From NCBI GenBank assembly GCA_946807835.1, contig OX327699.1:17162014-17226013 (forward strand): a stretch of 64,000 nucleotides of DNA, read 5' to 3'. This stretch comes from Ailanthus altissimus (lineage: Eukaryota; Streptophyta; Magnoliopsida; Sapindales; Simaroubaceae). Of the stretch, positions 10,654-25,189 are shown piece by piece. The stretch's first letter is position 1, and each line of letters starts with the position of its first letter. Under the pieces are notes generated by a model that was not told the DNA's origin, made no database searches, and saw nothing but the letters and a program-made list of their open reading frames with translations. Made by a program: the position numbers and the translations under genes.

Positions 10654-13600
10654 TTATCCACCCATTTGTATCAACTGGGCTGGAGATTTCAGCAACTTCT
10701 TCAGTGATTCTACTATGTTAGCAAAAGATGGGCGTTGAACAGGATCACTGCAGAGGAAAACAAGCAATCATCAGAAAATTAACAGATTTTGGGACAAGTG
10801 ACTAGAAATGTTAAAAATTACGTTTTACAAAACATATCAAGTTGATGGACATTATTTATGCTTATATCAAGATACATGCCAAAGCTGATGCTGTATTGAT
10901 CTACTTGAATACAAGAAGAAGCCGTTCATCACATTTGTACTCAAATTTGAATGCAAAGTTTTGCTTGAACAGTAAAATTTCCTCTTTTTTTTAACTATAA
11001 ATGATTTGCCATGAAACATGAGCAAAACTTACTCAGCCCAGCAAGATTCCATGAGAGAAGACAGTACAGGGGAAGTCTTCTGTGGGATGGCAAGCCTTCT
11101 GTTCTGGAAAGCAACAGCTCCGACAACCTGAAATGTCCATCATTATTATGCCAATCCGAATTTTGACCCAGATAACAACATTGATGATTTTGTCAGAAAG
11201 AAACAGATAGAAGATGATGAAGAAGTGGAAGAACATATTATAAATAAAATGAGTGCAAATAGAGACCCATAACGCTCATTTTATCATACCTGGGCTGGAC
11301 TAAGTCCACTCCAGGGCTGTTGCATTGTCACAAGCTCCCATAGGATCACTCCAAAACTGAAAACATCAGACTTCTCATTTGAGGGCTCTCCTCGAAGGAA
11401 TTCTGGAGCCATCCACTCAGGCTGAAAATAAAAGCAAGAGAGTTACATGCTGATTGATGTGCTGCGAAGAAAACTTTCAACCTACAAGATGTTGATGGAA
11501 ATATCTGACTTCCAAGGAGTACAAAAAGGAGGCCATAGTTGACAACGGAAAAGATTGACAATCATTGACAAAGAACAAAATTAGTCAAAGGTTGAATGGT
11601 GAAAATTTGGGATTTTTCTTTCTTCACAAGATAAATCAAGCCACATTGTGGTCTACAAGAGGTTTGGGGTTTTGTGGAAGAGTTTCATGTAAAAGAGGGG
11701 GGGAAATCATGTCAAGCTACCTTCCTTTGATCTCTTTTAGCATTTTATAGCATCAAATAAAATTAAAATCCACTTCTAATTAAAGTCATATCCCTATTAT
11801 TCATTCTTAAAGAAAAAGCATCGCTGGTAGCAATTAATAATCTTAATAACATGAAAAGACTGGCCATGAAGAAGCTTCTTTCACGGATTAAATTCCTCCG
11901 GCCTACAAATCTAAGCAAGATTAGTTCACGAGTCAAATTGCTCTGAAACCAACAACTAGCAGCTATCTTGTTGTGGCAATTAATTGACTAATCATCTGTG
12001 TTCCAACTCAATGCCAGATAACTAGTGAGAGATTTGAACAATGAAGAATCAACAGCAGACCAGCTATAAGTCCTAACTATGAGATTATGAAACCAGGCGA
12101 ATATACAATCGGGATAAATCAAGATTTTTGGACAACAATAAACACCTAACTCTACTCTTGAGGTGCGGTTTAGGGAAGGCTCAAACATAAGGTCTTGATC
12201 ACAAGAGGCAAAGGATGAATACTTTCACAACGAACTTTGATACGACGAACTTTGAAGCATATTCAATTATCAGTCAGATATGTGAGAGAGAGCAAGAGAC
12301 TTACTGTCCCAGCAACAGATTTGGATGATATAAAAGTATTTGCTTTGAATCTTGACAATCCAAAGTCACAAACCTGAGAAGGAAATTCAAAATGAAGTTA
12401 TATATATGATGAGACCAATCAACCAAATTCTTAGAATATCAGAAGCAATAAGAAAAAACAGTTTGTCATACCTTCACAGACCAATTTTTATCGACCAGCA
12501 AGTTTGGTGATTTAAGGTCCCAGTGAAGAATTGGTGGGTTTAAATTATGAAGATAATTTAACCCCTTGGCCTGCATCCAGTACCCAACGTAAATATTTTC
12601 CAATAAAAAGCATTACTATAATTCAGTTAAAAAAAAAAAAAAGCATTACTATAGTTAAAATGTGAGACTAACAATGATAACAATTATTACAGACCACATC
12701 AAGTGCCATGCGTAACCGCCTCCTTTGATCCATCATCTCTCCAGCAGCTGGCCTGTGTAGGAGCCGGTATAGACTACCTCTGTTCCACAAAAATAAGAAT
12801 TTTAAGTCCGGTAGTAGAAAAAAAATAAAGCAATTACCATGAAAAAAGCTTAGCTTCTTCACCTTGGCAGATATTCTGTCACAATGGACAGATGAGGACG
12901 CTTTGTAACTGCACCCATGAAAAGAACCACGTTGGGATGGCGAATACGTTTCATTATTGCAACCTAGATAAAAGTAAAATAGCTTCAAATCAGAATCCCA
13001 GTACTGAGGCCCAAAATCAGATGATTATTGATTTATAACAGGAAAAACAAAAGAGAAGACAGTAATATAGACCGTAAAGAAACAAGATTGAAGAAAACGT
13101 AGGGGAGAGAGGAGAGGAAGACTGAAAATATCCGCTTATGTACTGGGATATTATACAGAGACAGAAACACCAAACTAGAAAATTTGACAGATTTCACATA
13201 GCAAGAATGATGAGAATGAATTGGTGCCATAACCACACACTGTACCAGCCATACCTCTCTTAGAAACTCCTTCAACTGATCATCATGAAAATCTTGAATT
13301 GTTAAAACCTTGACCGCAACATCCTGCAATGTAAGAGTAATAACATTTATAAAAAGAGAAGAAAACGGTAAAACACAAAACACATTGTAATTTCAATAAT
13401 ATTGCCAAGGGGACATTTCATATTCCAGGATGAGATCTCAGCTCACAGGAATAAAAATTGTGGTTCTTGATAAGAATGTCTCTCGATATATCTACATAGA
13501 CATCCTGGATGATATGCTGATTGTGAAGGATAAAAAATTTATGTCCAACTAATCCTAATGATAAACTTGCATTGCAAACTAAATGTTGAAATACCAGCAA

Positions 13601-16600
13601 AAATTAAGTTCCCAACGAGAGAACAATACAGTATGCTAAAACCATACTAGGAAATGACTCAGATCAAAATGTATTTTAAAAGGATAAGACTATGCCAGAG
13701 TTTTTCTAATTAGTCAAACACATACCTAATTACAACAAGACTTGAACTTTGGCTACCCAGATAAATGTTAAGATATATAGTCATGGAAGCAATTGCGCAA
13801 AAGTTGATCATTAGTCTATAGGACTTTCCCTTGCCACAAAAACAAATATTCCGATCTTGAGGATTCTGCATTATCCCATTACACTATAGAGTGGATAAAA
13901 GATTCTCAAACTAAAAATTTAATAAAAATTCAATGATAGATGACTCCATAAAAATCTGGCATGGATCATACCGAAAGGGTTCTATGGGGATACTGACTCC
14001 ATGATAACCAGCAACACAAAGCAATAAAGAAAAATCAACAAGCTTGTAGAAACTGAATATAGTGTCTGTTAATATGGTCAGCTTAAAATAATGATAGATG
14101 CAGCATACTAATTGCATCCCATAATAGAATGCAAATTAAGTGATCCTTCACAGAAACATAAGCAAGGGTATCTGACATAAGGTACAAATTACTAACTGAT
14201 CCATGCCATTCTGCACGATGCACTGTCCCAAATGAACCTACAAGGACGAAAAAAAGGAGGCATTATTTTCCACACAATTGCCTTCTCAAAGAAGAATAAG
14301 ATTTTTATGCTTCAAAAGAGTTCCTTAAACCAAGTAAGAAGAAAAGAGAAAATACCAGCACCCACACGTTCCTTGATATGTAATTCATCCCACGAGATCT
14401 CAAGCCAGTCCATTGCAAGAGAAGGCTCAAGATTCAAGTATTTTGGGATGGCTGTAGCTGGAAATATGGCTCGTTTCTCAAGTTTACTCTCATCCTCCTT
14501 ATCCAGCTGGCTGGACAAGTTGGCATTACGTTGTTTGACATTCTTGTTTCTAATTGAACTGCCAGACACAGCAATCTCCTCCTTGCAAGTTTGTCGCATA
14601 TCACTAAGTCCCAAACATTCTTGTAATGCTACCGCAGCAGCAACATTTAAAGCTTCAGGATTTCCTTCTAATTCCAAAGGCACCAGAGATGATTCCTTTT
14701 CTTCTCTAGCTTGATCAATTGGAGTATAGACAGAACCCTTTGAACTTTCAAGTAAACCTGTGTCCTTCAACTGTTGACCTTTTTCCTTGCTGCCTGCAAG
14801 AGATAGATCTCTAGTATTCAGACTTGCTACTGGCAGGATTGTAGTAATTTTGGGGAAATATCTGTGAATTCAATATTTTCTAGATTAACAAAAGAGAGAG
14901 AAATGATCCAGAATTTACAGCCACCCAAGAACTTCTAATGTGCTTTTCAACTGCGTACAAAAATATTACCATAGGGGAGGGATGAACATTCTCCATCATC
15001 TAACAGTAATTCCAATACATCTCTAGCAGAAGTAAAAGTGACATATAAGAACCATCAGGTTATTAGCTTTCTTCATACTGGAAACTAAAACTGTCATAGC
15101 CACAATGTGGCAAAACCCATCCATTGAGCCATCTTTTCAGCATGTTCATGAAGCAATAGGAAAAAGATCTCCAATGTATGCAAATTGTAACATACCTGAG
15201 TAAAGAGAACTTTCAGGGAAAGCACAAGAGTTCTTCAAATCTAGAATCCGTGAACATGATGCATTATCAATATATGGTTGTTGGAATTCTTGTAGATGAG
15301 AAATTTGAAATGGTGAAGGCATCGAAGACAGAAATCCTCCATTGATTGATGAATCTGGACCATGAACATTGCCTGGTTCCCCAACCAGATCAACCACATA
15401 TTCCCTGTTAAGAAACATGTACCATACATAAACAACAAAGCAACAAAGAGAATGAGAGAGAAACGACAAACTGTGAAAAAAATTCCGCAAGATTTCACGT
15501 AACATTAACAAATACAAAATGATAATTAAAATTAATTGTGAACTAGTTACCTTACTAAGATAGTAAGATATCAGTAAAATAAAAATTTTGGTGAAAATAT
15601 GAAAAGGGATGGCAAAATTCTGAATACACCAACCCAATTGAATTCTAACACAGATTTCAACATCAGATCAGAAAGAACAGTTGAAAATTTCAACCTTAAG
15701 GACTGCCTGTCATCTTCAATTTTAACAAGGCAAGAAGACCGGTGGTCTGCTTCACAATACTTGCAACCACGAGCTATCCGACATGGCAAACCTATGTAGT
15801 CTGCCAATTTCTGCATATGTCAATACAAATCACCCGTCAATGATCAATATGAAATGACTTTTTTTCTGCTTCTAATGTTATTGGTTCCTTATACCTGTAT
15901 TTAAAGGATGATCAGGCCATTCTTATACACATGCACACACATGCACACGCAAATCTACACACAGACCGAGAAAACTCTATATACTTAGTTCTTTACATGA
16001 TATATCACAAAAATTGATTTGCAGCACTTCACACTAAATTTGGGGTGCTGTATAAACATCTAAATTAGATTTGATAAAATCTGAACAAAAGAAGCTCTGG
16101 ACATCATTCTACACCAGTTTGATAATGTATGCATCAAAAGGTATATGATCCATCCAGTAAATAAAGTTGAATTTATATTTGCAACTACCTGCGTCAACAA
16201 ATGCAACATATTTCTTACAGATCAGCAAAGAAGATAGGTAATTGATATGCCTCACATCCATAAACGCTGCACAAAAAATATATATTCACAAAAATTGCAA
16301 TCCTCAACCCTCAACTACTTCACAGAATGATCCGCGGATCAGACTCTTAATGGACTACTCTAGATAAATGCAAATGTCATTCGATGCTTCTAGTTCAGTT
16401 GCATGTCATGTCATTCTAATTCCCCTATTAATAACTTCACATGTGCTTTAAAAAAATACTGAGAAATTATATTAGGCATAACAATCCAAGAGTAACATAA
16501 TTTTCTAAATAATATATCAAACTCTAGTAAAATACTAAATTTTGAAACTGGCCGTTAGATTGAAGAAAGAAAGGACCAAATAAGCCACAATATTGAAAAC

Positions 16601-19003
16601 ATTATATCTATCCTATAAGAATAAATACAACACAAGAGAGAAATGTAAATTTGGAGAAACAAAAGTGCCCCAACCTCACAATTGCCCACTGTATGTGCAA
16701 ATATTTCTGACTCAAGCTAACCAGACGCATTCAACAGATGTTGCCAAAAAATTGACAGAATGATATCAATGACAAAGTAATATGTATGAAATGTCAATTG
16801 CTAACCACAGTGGGTTAAGCTCTTCATTCCGGAGAATTAGATTTCTCTGGTACATTTATGATATTATTATTACACAAATAAATTAAATTGAGTTGTTCCT
16901 TGATATATAGCAGTGCTAGCCTGCTTAAGCCAAATATTCTCTACAAGTTGTTTCCAAAATTTTCACTATTGGTTATGCTGTGGAAGCCCACTATTGTGCC
17001 TAAAGGTGCAAAATCAAGATGCGGATAGTTTATTATTTTGTTTTGTCAATATTGATTATTTCTAACCACAATCACACAGACCAAAGAGTTACTACTACAT
17101 TAGATTAATGCCAGGCACATACTTGTACATCCAAATATGTCAAAAACAAGCTCCACGAATACACTTGCCATGCCAACATATGAGTCTCGTCTGTCTCATT
17201 ACCTAAGTGTACAAAATCAAATAAGTTTAATAATGATGATGGATCGGTGTAAAAGTCCTCTTGTAACCATCTTATGGGACAATATATACTTCAGCACGGT
17301 AATAGCTTTTAGAGCCAATGAACTTTAATTTTAAAAAAGAAAAAATATAGGAAAAATTAATAAGAAAGAGAACCAAACCAGGTGTTTAACTACCTTGAAG
17401 AGAATTGCACGATGCCTGCAGAGTCCCATAGACAGGCTGCCAATGGGGAGCACAATACAATTACGAAATCTTCTCAATCGTTTGCTTACCACTTTCCAGC
17501 GCTTATGGAGATCCCCTTGCTCTACTGGGAAAGTTCCTCTGAGAGTAAAGAAACAAACTTGATAATCTAAATAACCAAAATATAAAAATAATAAAATAAA
17601 AAGCACAAATAGTACAAGGAATCACTGAATAAAAGGACTATAAAACCCACCCCATGCAAATGGCGACAAGCTTCCCAAGCTTCTCCACCAAGACTAAGGT
17701 ATTTTCTGAAGCACAGTATAATTCCTGAGCTTTATCTTCGAGCTCCTTCAGGCGAGAGTCACCACGTCTGTCAATAAGAACCACCTCCATTGACGTTTCA
17801 TTAGGTTCAATTTCTTTAAGCGACATCAAAGATGGCAGCTGCCTTCCTTCCTCCAGATCATTGCACATTACCCACAGATACGGGTTCATCCCCAAAATGT
17901 TATAAAATCCATCCGAAATCTTGTCACTGTATGACAAGCATCCACTTACCTGACAATTTGAAAACATGGCCCTCACTTACAATGTAAAACACAAAATCTT
18001 GCGTTCAAGTTATAGAATATGCCATCAAAATCCATGGCACTAAACGAAAGAACAACAAGGAGAAGTAGTATTGTGTAGAGATATAGCTTACTCAATGATC
18101 TTTCAGTAACACTGTTATTTGCACTAATAACATGAAAGCATGTCACGAGTTACTCATTCCCATAACAATGCCTCCACGTAGCAAAGCTCCATAAACTTTG
18201 ATCACTTAATTCGAAATAATCGATGAAACTAAAGAACGTACCCATAAACGGTAAGAGACAGTTTCGGCATCAGCAACCTCGACAGCACACTCGTGCAAAA
18301 GCAAAGGCTCACTAACCAGACTTGCTTGCAAAGTAAGCCTTCTCGCTAACGTCAGCTGCAGCATATAACTCTCTTTGGTTCTCTGAGTGATATTATCTTT
18401 ACTTTCCTCTTCTTCCTCCACCTTCTGTCTCGACGTTGACACGCGTGTTGACGTGTCCTTAACATCGCTCGAAAAATTTCCATCCACAGTAGTTCCCGAA
18501 AACAAGCTCCCCCCATAACTGCTCCCACTCGATAGCCTCGGTAACGACACCTGCCGGTCAAAGTTCCGGTCGTTATTGGTCACTGTGTCTGGAACGGGTA
18601 AGGGAACTGGATCAGCCGGTGGCAACAGGGGCTCGTGATCTTCTTCACAGGATGATAATCGTGATGGTTTCACGGGACCGGACCTCTCACCCTTTTTTTC
18701 TGTCAACCAATCGCAGAAGGCAGCAAATTGTTGCTTTTTGACTTGGAACTGGTCATCGCCACTGCTCGTGAAGAGATCTGACAGAGCTGATGAATTATTC
18801 TTGGAGGTCTTGATGTTGGTAGATGTTGTTGACGGTGTCGATGACGATGACTTGCGGTCACTTTCAATGTTAAAAGTTTCTTTGACAGTCTTGTTCTTCT
18901 CGTGATTACTATCTAACAGCTGCTTTTGCTTATTAGCTGCAGATGCATCGAATCCACGATCCGGAAATTGCCTGGGGAAGAAGTAAGTCGTTCTGTGCGG
19001 CAT
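10654..19003 (-). CDS. CTR1/EDR1-type Raf-like MAPKKK, 15 exons, 917 aa
   Basis: Coding exons, 5' to 3' on the minus strand: 19003-18242, 17949-17651, 17538-17394, 15810-15695, 15404-15196, 14793-14356, 14237-14197, 13323-13255, 12963-12863, 12779-12695, 12570-12472, 12373-12305, 11421-11290, 11127-11033, 10747-10654. All introns are GT-AG, and the exons sum to 2754 bases in one frame ending in TAA. The N terminus is low-complexity and carries a CTR1-like [14 protein letters not shown] motif. The EDR1 domain runs from about 211 ([12 protein letters not shown]) to 450 and includes [32 protein letters not shown] and [10 protein letters not shown]. The kinase domain is about 648-905: glycine loop GAGSFGTV (655-662), Lys675 in AVK, Glu693 of helix C, HWD at 771-773 in place of HRD, DFG at 791-793, and PEWMAPE in the activation segment. 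CTR1-family kinases act in cytosolic or ER signalling (ethylene, stress), so a MAPKKK-like role is inferred from family. Exact orthology within the CTR1/EDR1 group is not settled here. Confidence 0.93.
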
Positions 19004-19482
19004 TTTGATTCACGGACCTCGCGCACTCACTCACCCACACGCACGCACACAAACAGTCGCAAGTTGGCAACTATTCCACTCGCACGCTTTTCAATTCTCT
19101 CGCTTCAACCTAATTCAGTTGATCATCTTACCACGAAACAACAGTGAAATCCTGAAAAAGAAAAAAAAAATCCTCTCACGATGATCGTTCTCTGGCAACG
19201 AAATCAAAAACGCTTTCCGATTTCCTTCTGAACCAAACTTTAGAGCCTGAAAATTCTCTCGCGAAAAAAGAAAGTAATTGAAACACAAAATAATAAAAAC
19301 CTTCCAATCTCTCGCTTGGCGGCAAAAATATGAAACTCTGTGATTCAACTTGAAATGTTTCAAGAAAAAGTTGACGTAGACGTGGACGACGTATCGAAAC
19401 TTGTGGTTTTTTAGATTGAAATAAGAGGTTCTGTGAAGCAGCGCCAGCGAAGAGCTGGCATGAAGAGTAGTTTGGAGAGGCG

Positions 19483-19517
<35 letters not shown>
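19483..19517. repeat. GA/CT microsatellite upstream of the kinase start
   Basis: A 35-bp GA-rich run, read as CT on the gene's strand, lies 480-515 bp before the kinase ATG. It probably falls in the 5' UTR or core promoter, where CT tracts are common in plants. The position relative to the transcription start is not known. Confidence 0.7.
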
Positions 19518-19520
19518 CAA

Positions 19521-22500
19521 ACGGTGCGTTAAGTTTATGACATAGTATTTTAAAAGAACGAGGGAGCTAAAGAAGAGTGAATACGGGAATACGATGATGA
19601 ATCGGTGGGAAATTGAAAAAAATAATAATAAGTGGGGGCCGAGAAGCTAACGAGCGCGGCTAGCGTGAATGCGCACCCTTTCTATACAAAGCACACGTAA
19701 TTTTAGTACGAAAGTCGTTGCGACACGTAAGCGTTGTGGCGGACTATGCGCAGTGCGCGTACGGCGTAGGATAGCGAGAATAGGAGCCGCAGGTTTTGTG
19801 AAGTTGATTGGATCATAAATTTGGTGTTATGTACAGTTGGGGTAGGGGGAAATATCGTCATTGGGAAAAAGCGATGACGAAAAGACTTTAATGCCCTTGC
19901 TTATATTCTCAAAATACGGGGTTAAGCCGCCTCTTGCTTCTTTCTGTTTGATACAAATAAGTATGTGACGGTTGTTGAAGTACATACTCTGATACCGTTT
20001 GATGTCTGCGCTGTAAAGGGCTGTTTGGATTGGGTTTTCGCTAAGCCCTAGCCTCACTTGGGATGCGTGCTCCTAGCTAAGACTTTAATCTATTTGTATT
20101 TTATTTCTACTCTTGTTTGCGTTATCGTTTTATTTTTTTTTTATGTTTCGGTTATTTTTAATTTCCTCTTTGGGAAGTGTTTGGACTTTTGACTGTTGGA
20201 ATATCGAAGGGATAGGTCTTTACTACAACTATACAATTTGGTTTTTTATTTTTTTATTTTTACCTTCCAATGTTCTAATTGTCCTATCGCCCATGCCGCA
20301 AATAGAAAATTCTCATTTTTATCTGTGCAATCAGAACCAAGATTTGATACAAAAATGTGGCACTTTATTCAAATTAATTTATTAGCCTTACATTTTAGGC
20401 AATTGGGGATTGACAAATTGAGAGAAAATATATGGTGTGTGGACTATTTTATCAACTTCGTTTTATTTTATTTCAACTATGACATAACAAGTTGATACTA
20501 TTAATAATAAATGAGATGTTATTCTTAATGATTTTTTTTCTTAGAGATTCTTAATGATGATTTAGCAAATGTGATTCTGATCATTCAAATAATAATTTTA
20601 ATAATTCAAATTTTTTTGTTGTAATTTATCTGAAAATAAAATAAAATATTATCCCAACCCTAAGTTGATCGGAGTAAAGTATGTAACAATTATAAATCAA
20701 CCAATAATTATATATATATATATATATAGTTCAATACAATTAATTTTGAATAATCTAGATGGTAGGAAATCCTAAACAACTTTTTCTCTCAACTTAAAAT
20801 AAAACAAAAAAAAGTGCGGCAATCGTCTCAATTTTTAGTGACATCGAAGAGAGGTCGTTTGGTCTCTTCTCCTTTATATACCTTTCAATTTTGTTTTTAT
20901 CATCTTTTTTGTCCTTGTTTGTTTTTTTTTTTCGATTTTATTTTAGCTTTAGTTGGTGTATGTGCATCTGGCTAACGAACATCCTGTACAAGTTCAAAGA
21001 ACCCCTTAGTCGTCGCCGAGCTTTTTTGGCCCGCGTCAAGCCTCCTCAATCCCGCCAAGCTTCTCTACTCGTTGCGGGGTATTTTTTCAACAATTTTTTC
21101 AATTGAGTCCAGATTGATTGAAAATATGACCATCGTCAACTTAAGCTGTGTTATGGCCCTCATTCTCCCTCTTGGTGACACATCGTTTTCTGCTCCGATC
21201 TAATTCATCTATGCCGCCAGTGATCTGTATAAGTCTCCAGCCATTTTATGTTTTGACCCGTTGCCGAGCTAACCACCACCAAATATTCAATCTCTGCATT
21301 CGAGCAAATATCGTTTATCATAATCTGTGCTATTGCCTATTCCGACACGAAGTAAATACCAACAGGTTTTAAACTACTTCATCGCTACTGTATAGAACAA
21401 TCTCATTATTCTATATCATATTATTTTTTTATTTTATTGTGGTTGTACCGTTTGTATATGTTGAGAGTTTGATAGGATTACTAGTTTGTAATAGACAAAT
21501 GTTGTATATGTAATGTGATGATTATATGTATTCCTCTTATGTAAGAGTGCTTTGTGTCTCGTGTGTGAAAATTTTTAGTCTATTTTTTGTGAAAATAGTT
21601 TTTCTCTTAATTGTGAGAGAAGAATTCCTTATCTTTAATAAAATGTGTGAGGGTGTTTGATCCATCTTTTATAAAAGTAGTCTGTCTCCTAATTGTCAGG
21701 GAGGAACTCTTTATTTTTAATAAAACGGATAATTATCTATTAATATAAAATAATCTCTTAATTTGGATATTGTATTTTTCTTTTGGGAGGAGCCTGCAGG
21801 TCTGTCCATCAATAAATTTGCTTATACAATAATACACCCTGTATTAATATTTATTTTCAAAAGAATAATCTTGATCGTTGTGTCATCCGGGACTTATAAA
21901 ATAGAATTCATTTTAAAACGTTATGATGTAAGATTCGATAAATATATTTGAAATAGTAAAAGTACATGAATTAAATACAAATGTTTTAAAGTACTGGCCA
22001 AGCAAGCAACCGTGACTCATGCATAAAAAGCCACAGTTTTTCGATTAGTCTTTATCCTTACAAGAAAGTAACACACTTATTGGCCGGTTTTGCTGCTTAA
22101 TTCAATGTACTGGACCAAATACTGTTTATAAACACTAAATTAATTAAGAAGAATCCGTGGTCCACGTGGCTAATTTTTGTAGAAATCATGATTTATTAGT
22201 ATTAATTAATCACTTTGTTTTATAACCTTAGAGACTGTATTATACGATATTCAGTTGGTCCAATACTATTTTAGAAAAGTGACCTTACCTAGTGGAGCTC
22301 ATAAGTTTAGTTATTGATTGGTTGATTTCCCTTTAAATAATTCTCCACTACTGACTTTTCTTTGGAAACAAATAAAGTGCTGCCTGAAAACATTTTAAAA
22401 CAAACAAATACCTGTTTCCGTTTGGATAGTCATATAGAATAGATCTGCAGCACTGCTGCCTGCTTTATAGCTTTCTAGAAAAAAGAGAGCAGAACCAAAA

Positions 22501-22593
22501 AAACGCATAAAATTTCACCCACTTTCTTGAGATGCAATCCAATAATAAATGCATACAAATAAATAAATAATAATTAACTTTTTTTATATCGCG
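19521..22593. other. Kinase promoter side and AT-rich intergenic DNA
   Basis: No gene was recognised. There is a TA microsatellite at about 20709-20727. Positions 20800-21700 hold a more GC-rich patch resembling in style the blocks at 23400-24000 and 41250-41830: CT-rich start, GCCG-containing middle, and a CTTATGTAAGAG-like tail. The ORF at 20891-21106 within it shows no recognisable protein. Confidence 0.3.
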
Positions 22594-22735
22594 GTAATAT
22601 TATATTTTTTAAATTGTATTATTTATATTAAATAATAAAATAATATAAAATATAAAATTATTTATTATATAAATTATTTTTTAATAATTATTTAAAATAT
22701 TATTATTTAAGATATAATTTATAATACAACTTAAA
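22594..22735. mobile_element. MITE-like AT-rich palindrome, copy a
   Basis: The ends are inverted relatives: TAATATTATATTTTTTAAATTGTATT at the left and AAGATATAATTTATAATAC at the right. An internal TTAAATAATAATA/TAATTATTTAA core resembles copy b at 32816-32968. No ORF is present. The exact ends and target duplication are uncertain. Confidence 0.4.
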
Positions 22736-25184
22736 ATAAATAGGACTATTCTTTTATATCACTCGCATACATTTTAAATTGTAATTTTAGAAGCATTATA
22801 AATTAGACAATCGGCACATTTTTTTATGATACTTGATAAATGGTTAGAATTTTAGACGAGAGATCTTTGTTAATAAAAAGGTTGTGGTTCAATAAATAAT
22901 GTCTTGTTACTATATTTTGGATCTATGCAATTGTCAAATGGTCGGCACGACGAATAATTGTGCAAAATAATTGTTATTTTAGCGTTGCTTTTATAGAGGT
23001 AGTGTTCAAACACAAGATTACTATGAAATTATTATAGTTTTGAAAATGCTTATCAAGATTGGGGTTTGGAGATTGGTGAGGGCTAGAGCTTCTACTATTT
23101 TTTTAAAGAAAAAAAAAGCTTGTTTTAGGTTATTTTAGTCAACGAATTTGATTGATTATGATTGGATCCAACAATAAGAACAATTTAAAATTAAAATTTT
23201 GCAGTTTATCAATATCAAGTATGACTTAATTTAGGATTGTGTTTTCAAAGAAGACTTTTGTAGACAAGTTGCATAAAACTAGACTAGTTTAGCAATGTGT
23301 ACAAAAAATCTTTGAAAAACAGAAAATCTAAAGACACCAGCCGCCCCCCACTTTAAAAAACCAGATCTCCGTGGCCCCCTCTCCAGGTGGAAACAAATTA
23401 TCCATTTTTCCCTTTTCTTTAGTTTCTTTTCTTTTTCAGTTTTTAAAGTTTTTCATTTTTTTTCCTTTTCTTTCTTCGGTGAAGCTTACTGTGCACAGCT
23501 GTCACCCCTTCAGCTTCGAGCTCGTCGGCAAAGCGTCTTAATTCTAGCCATCGTTGAGATCTTGGATCTCAATCGTGCGTGACACCTATGAAGCGCAGAT
23601 CGAGACCGCTACTCACCAACGCTGTCGGACACTTATTTGAAACAAATATTTCGAAGCTCTCCTCTAGTCGCCACTGCCTTCACTATCGGGCTGCAACTAC
23701 TGTCAACGGAGTGCTACCCGCTCACCGGCAACAACTCAACCTATTGTCGATATTAGGACACTTTTTTTTGGCGACTTTCAGCTTTTAAATGGGCACTTGT
23801 TCGGATAAAGTGCTATCTTGATGTTGGGCTTGATTAGAGTTGTAATGGAAGTGCTAAACTCACATTTTATTGTTGTAATAACATAGTGTGCTATATTGAC
23901 CTCCTACATGAGGAAATTTTTATCTTTTTCATGAAAAATTTTTTGTCTCTTCCGTGCGAGTTAGATATTTTTTTCTTATGTAAGAGTAGGTATCCTGTTT
24001 AGGGTGTTATGTTTTAAGGTACTTATATATGAAATGTATTTATTATATAAAATTATGTATACCTCATACATATGTATATATATAGTAAAAGATTAAAAAT
24101 TATATAATGAACACATATTTATATATAATTAATTAAATTAATTATAAAATTTAAAATTATCACATTTGAAGCATTTAGATTAAATTTTTGGAGTTTATAT
24201 GAAATAAATTTGTTGATAATTTTAATAATTAATTTTGATGAGTTTGATTAACTATAATAGCAGTATAATCAAGTAATTATTTAATATTTAAATTAATTAG
24301 ATTAACTATTAATTTAATTTAATTAAATTATTTTATCTTTTTATTAATTCTTGAACAATTAAAATAAATATATTTTAGTTATTAAATTTAGTAGCATATT
24401 GTATTTATTTTGTTGTTCTTGCATTTAAACACAAAACAAAAGAATTCAATTTCTCAAATTAAAATAACCACCAAAATTATAAAATCTAAAAATTTATGAA
24501 TTTTGAATTTCATTCCACCTTATATATTAATGCATAACTTTTACACAAATTTAAATTTCATTTGCATTTAATTTAACTATTTACTTAATTAATGTTAACA
24601 TTTAACTTTAGTTAAGTTAAATTAACTTAACCATTAAATTAATAAATATCCAACTAAATTAACGTTAGAGTTAATTATTAACCTTAATTAAGTTAACATT
24701 TATTTAATAATAATAATAAAATATCTAGATATTTATTTAACCTAATTATAGTTAACAATTAATCATTGTTAAGTTAAGCATAAAATATTAACCTAACCCT
24801 TAATAATTAATCATGGTTAAGTTAGATTTTTATTTAATTATTATTAAAATAAATATTTTGAATATTTAATAATTAAATAATTAATAAATTAAAATTAGCA
24901 TTATACCCTTACTAGGTTACAATGGTATCCCAAAGTGGGTTCTATCATAACCATATACTTTAGTTAACTCAACACTAGTAATTTGTTATATTTTATATTG
25001 TATTGAACTATTCAATACAGTATATTGCCCAAGTGCACAATGAGTATATTTCATATTGGGATTCTCTAAGTCCACGTCCGATTCGTCAAATGGAACTATT
25101 CCATTAGTTCATGAACAATGCCCCACGCACACGTCACAAATATTACAAATCAGCACGTTAGACCATACAAGTTAATGTTAGAAC
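22736..25184. other. Intergenic AT-rich DNA, no gene seen
   Basis: No credible ORF is present. Positions 23400-24000 are a more GC-rich patch ending in a CTTATGTAAGAGTAGGTATCC tail. Positions 24050-24900 are very AT-rich, with many GTTAAGTTAA-type words. Positions 24900-25189 look continuous with 28047-28720 across the inserted solo LTR. Confidence 0.3.
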
Positions 25185-25189
25185 GTATA

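Noticed and set aside
14232..14714. 160-codon plus-strand ORF
   Set aside because: It lies antisense to kinase exons 6 and 7, whose frame and splice sites are clear.
19115..19520. ORFs just upstream of the kinase start, including a Leu-Ser-rich one
   Set aside because: The Leu-Ser run is the translated CT microsatellite and its start is not an ATG. The stretch is better read as 5' UTR or promoter of the kinase.
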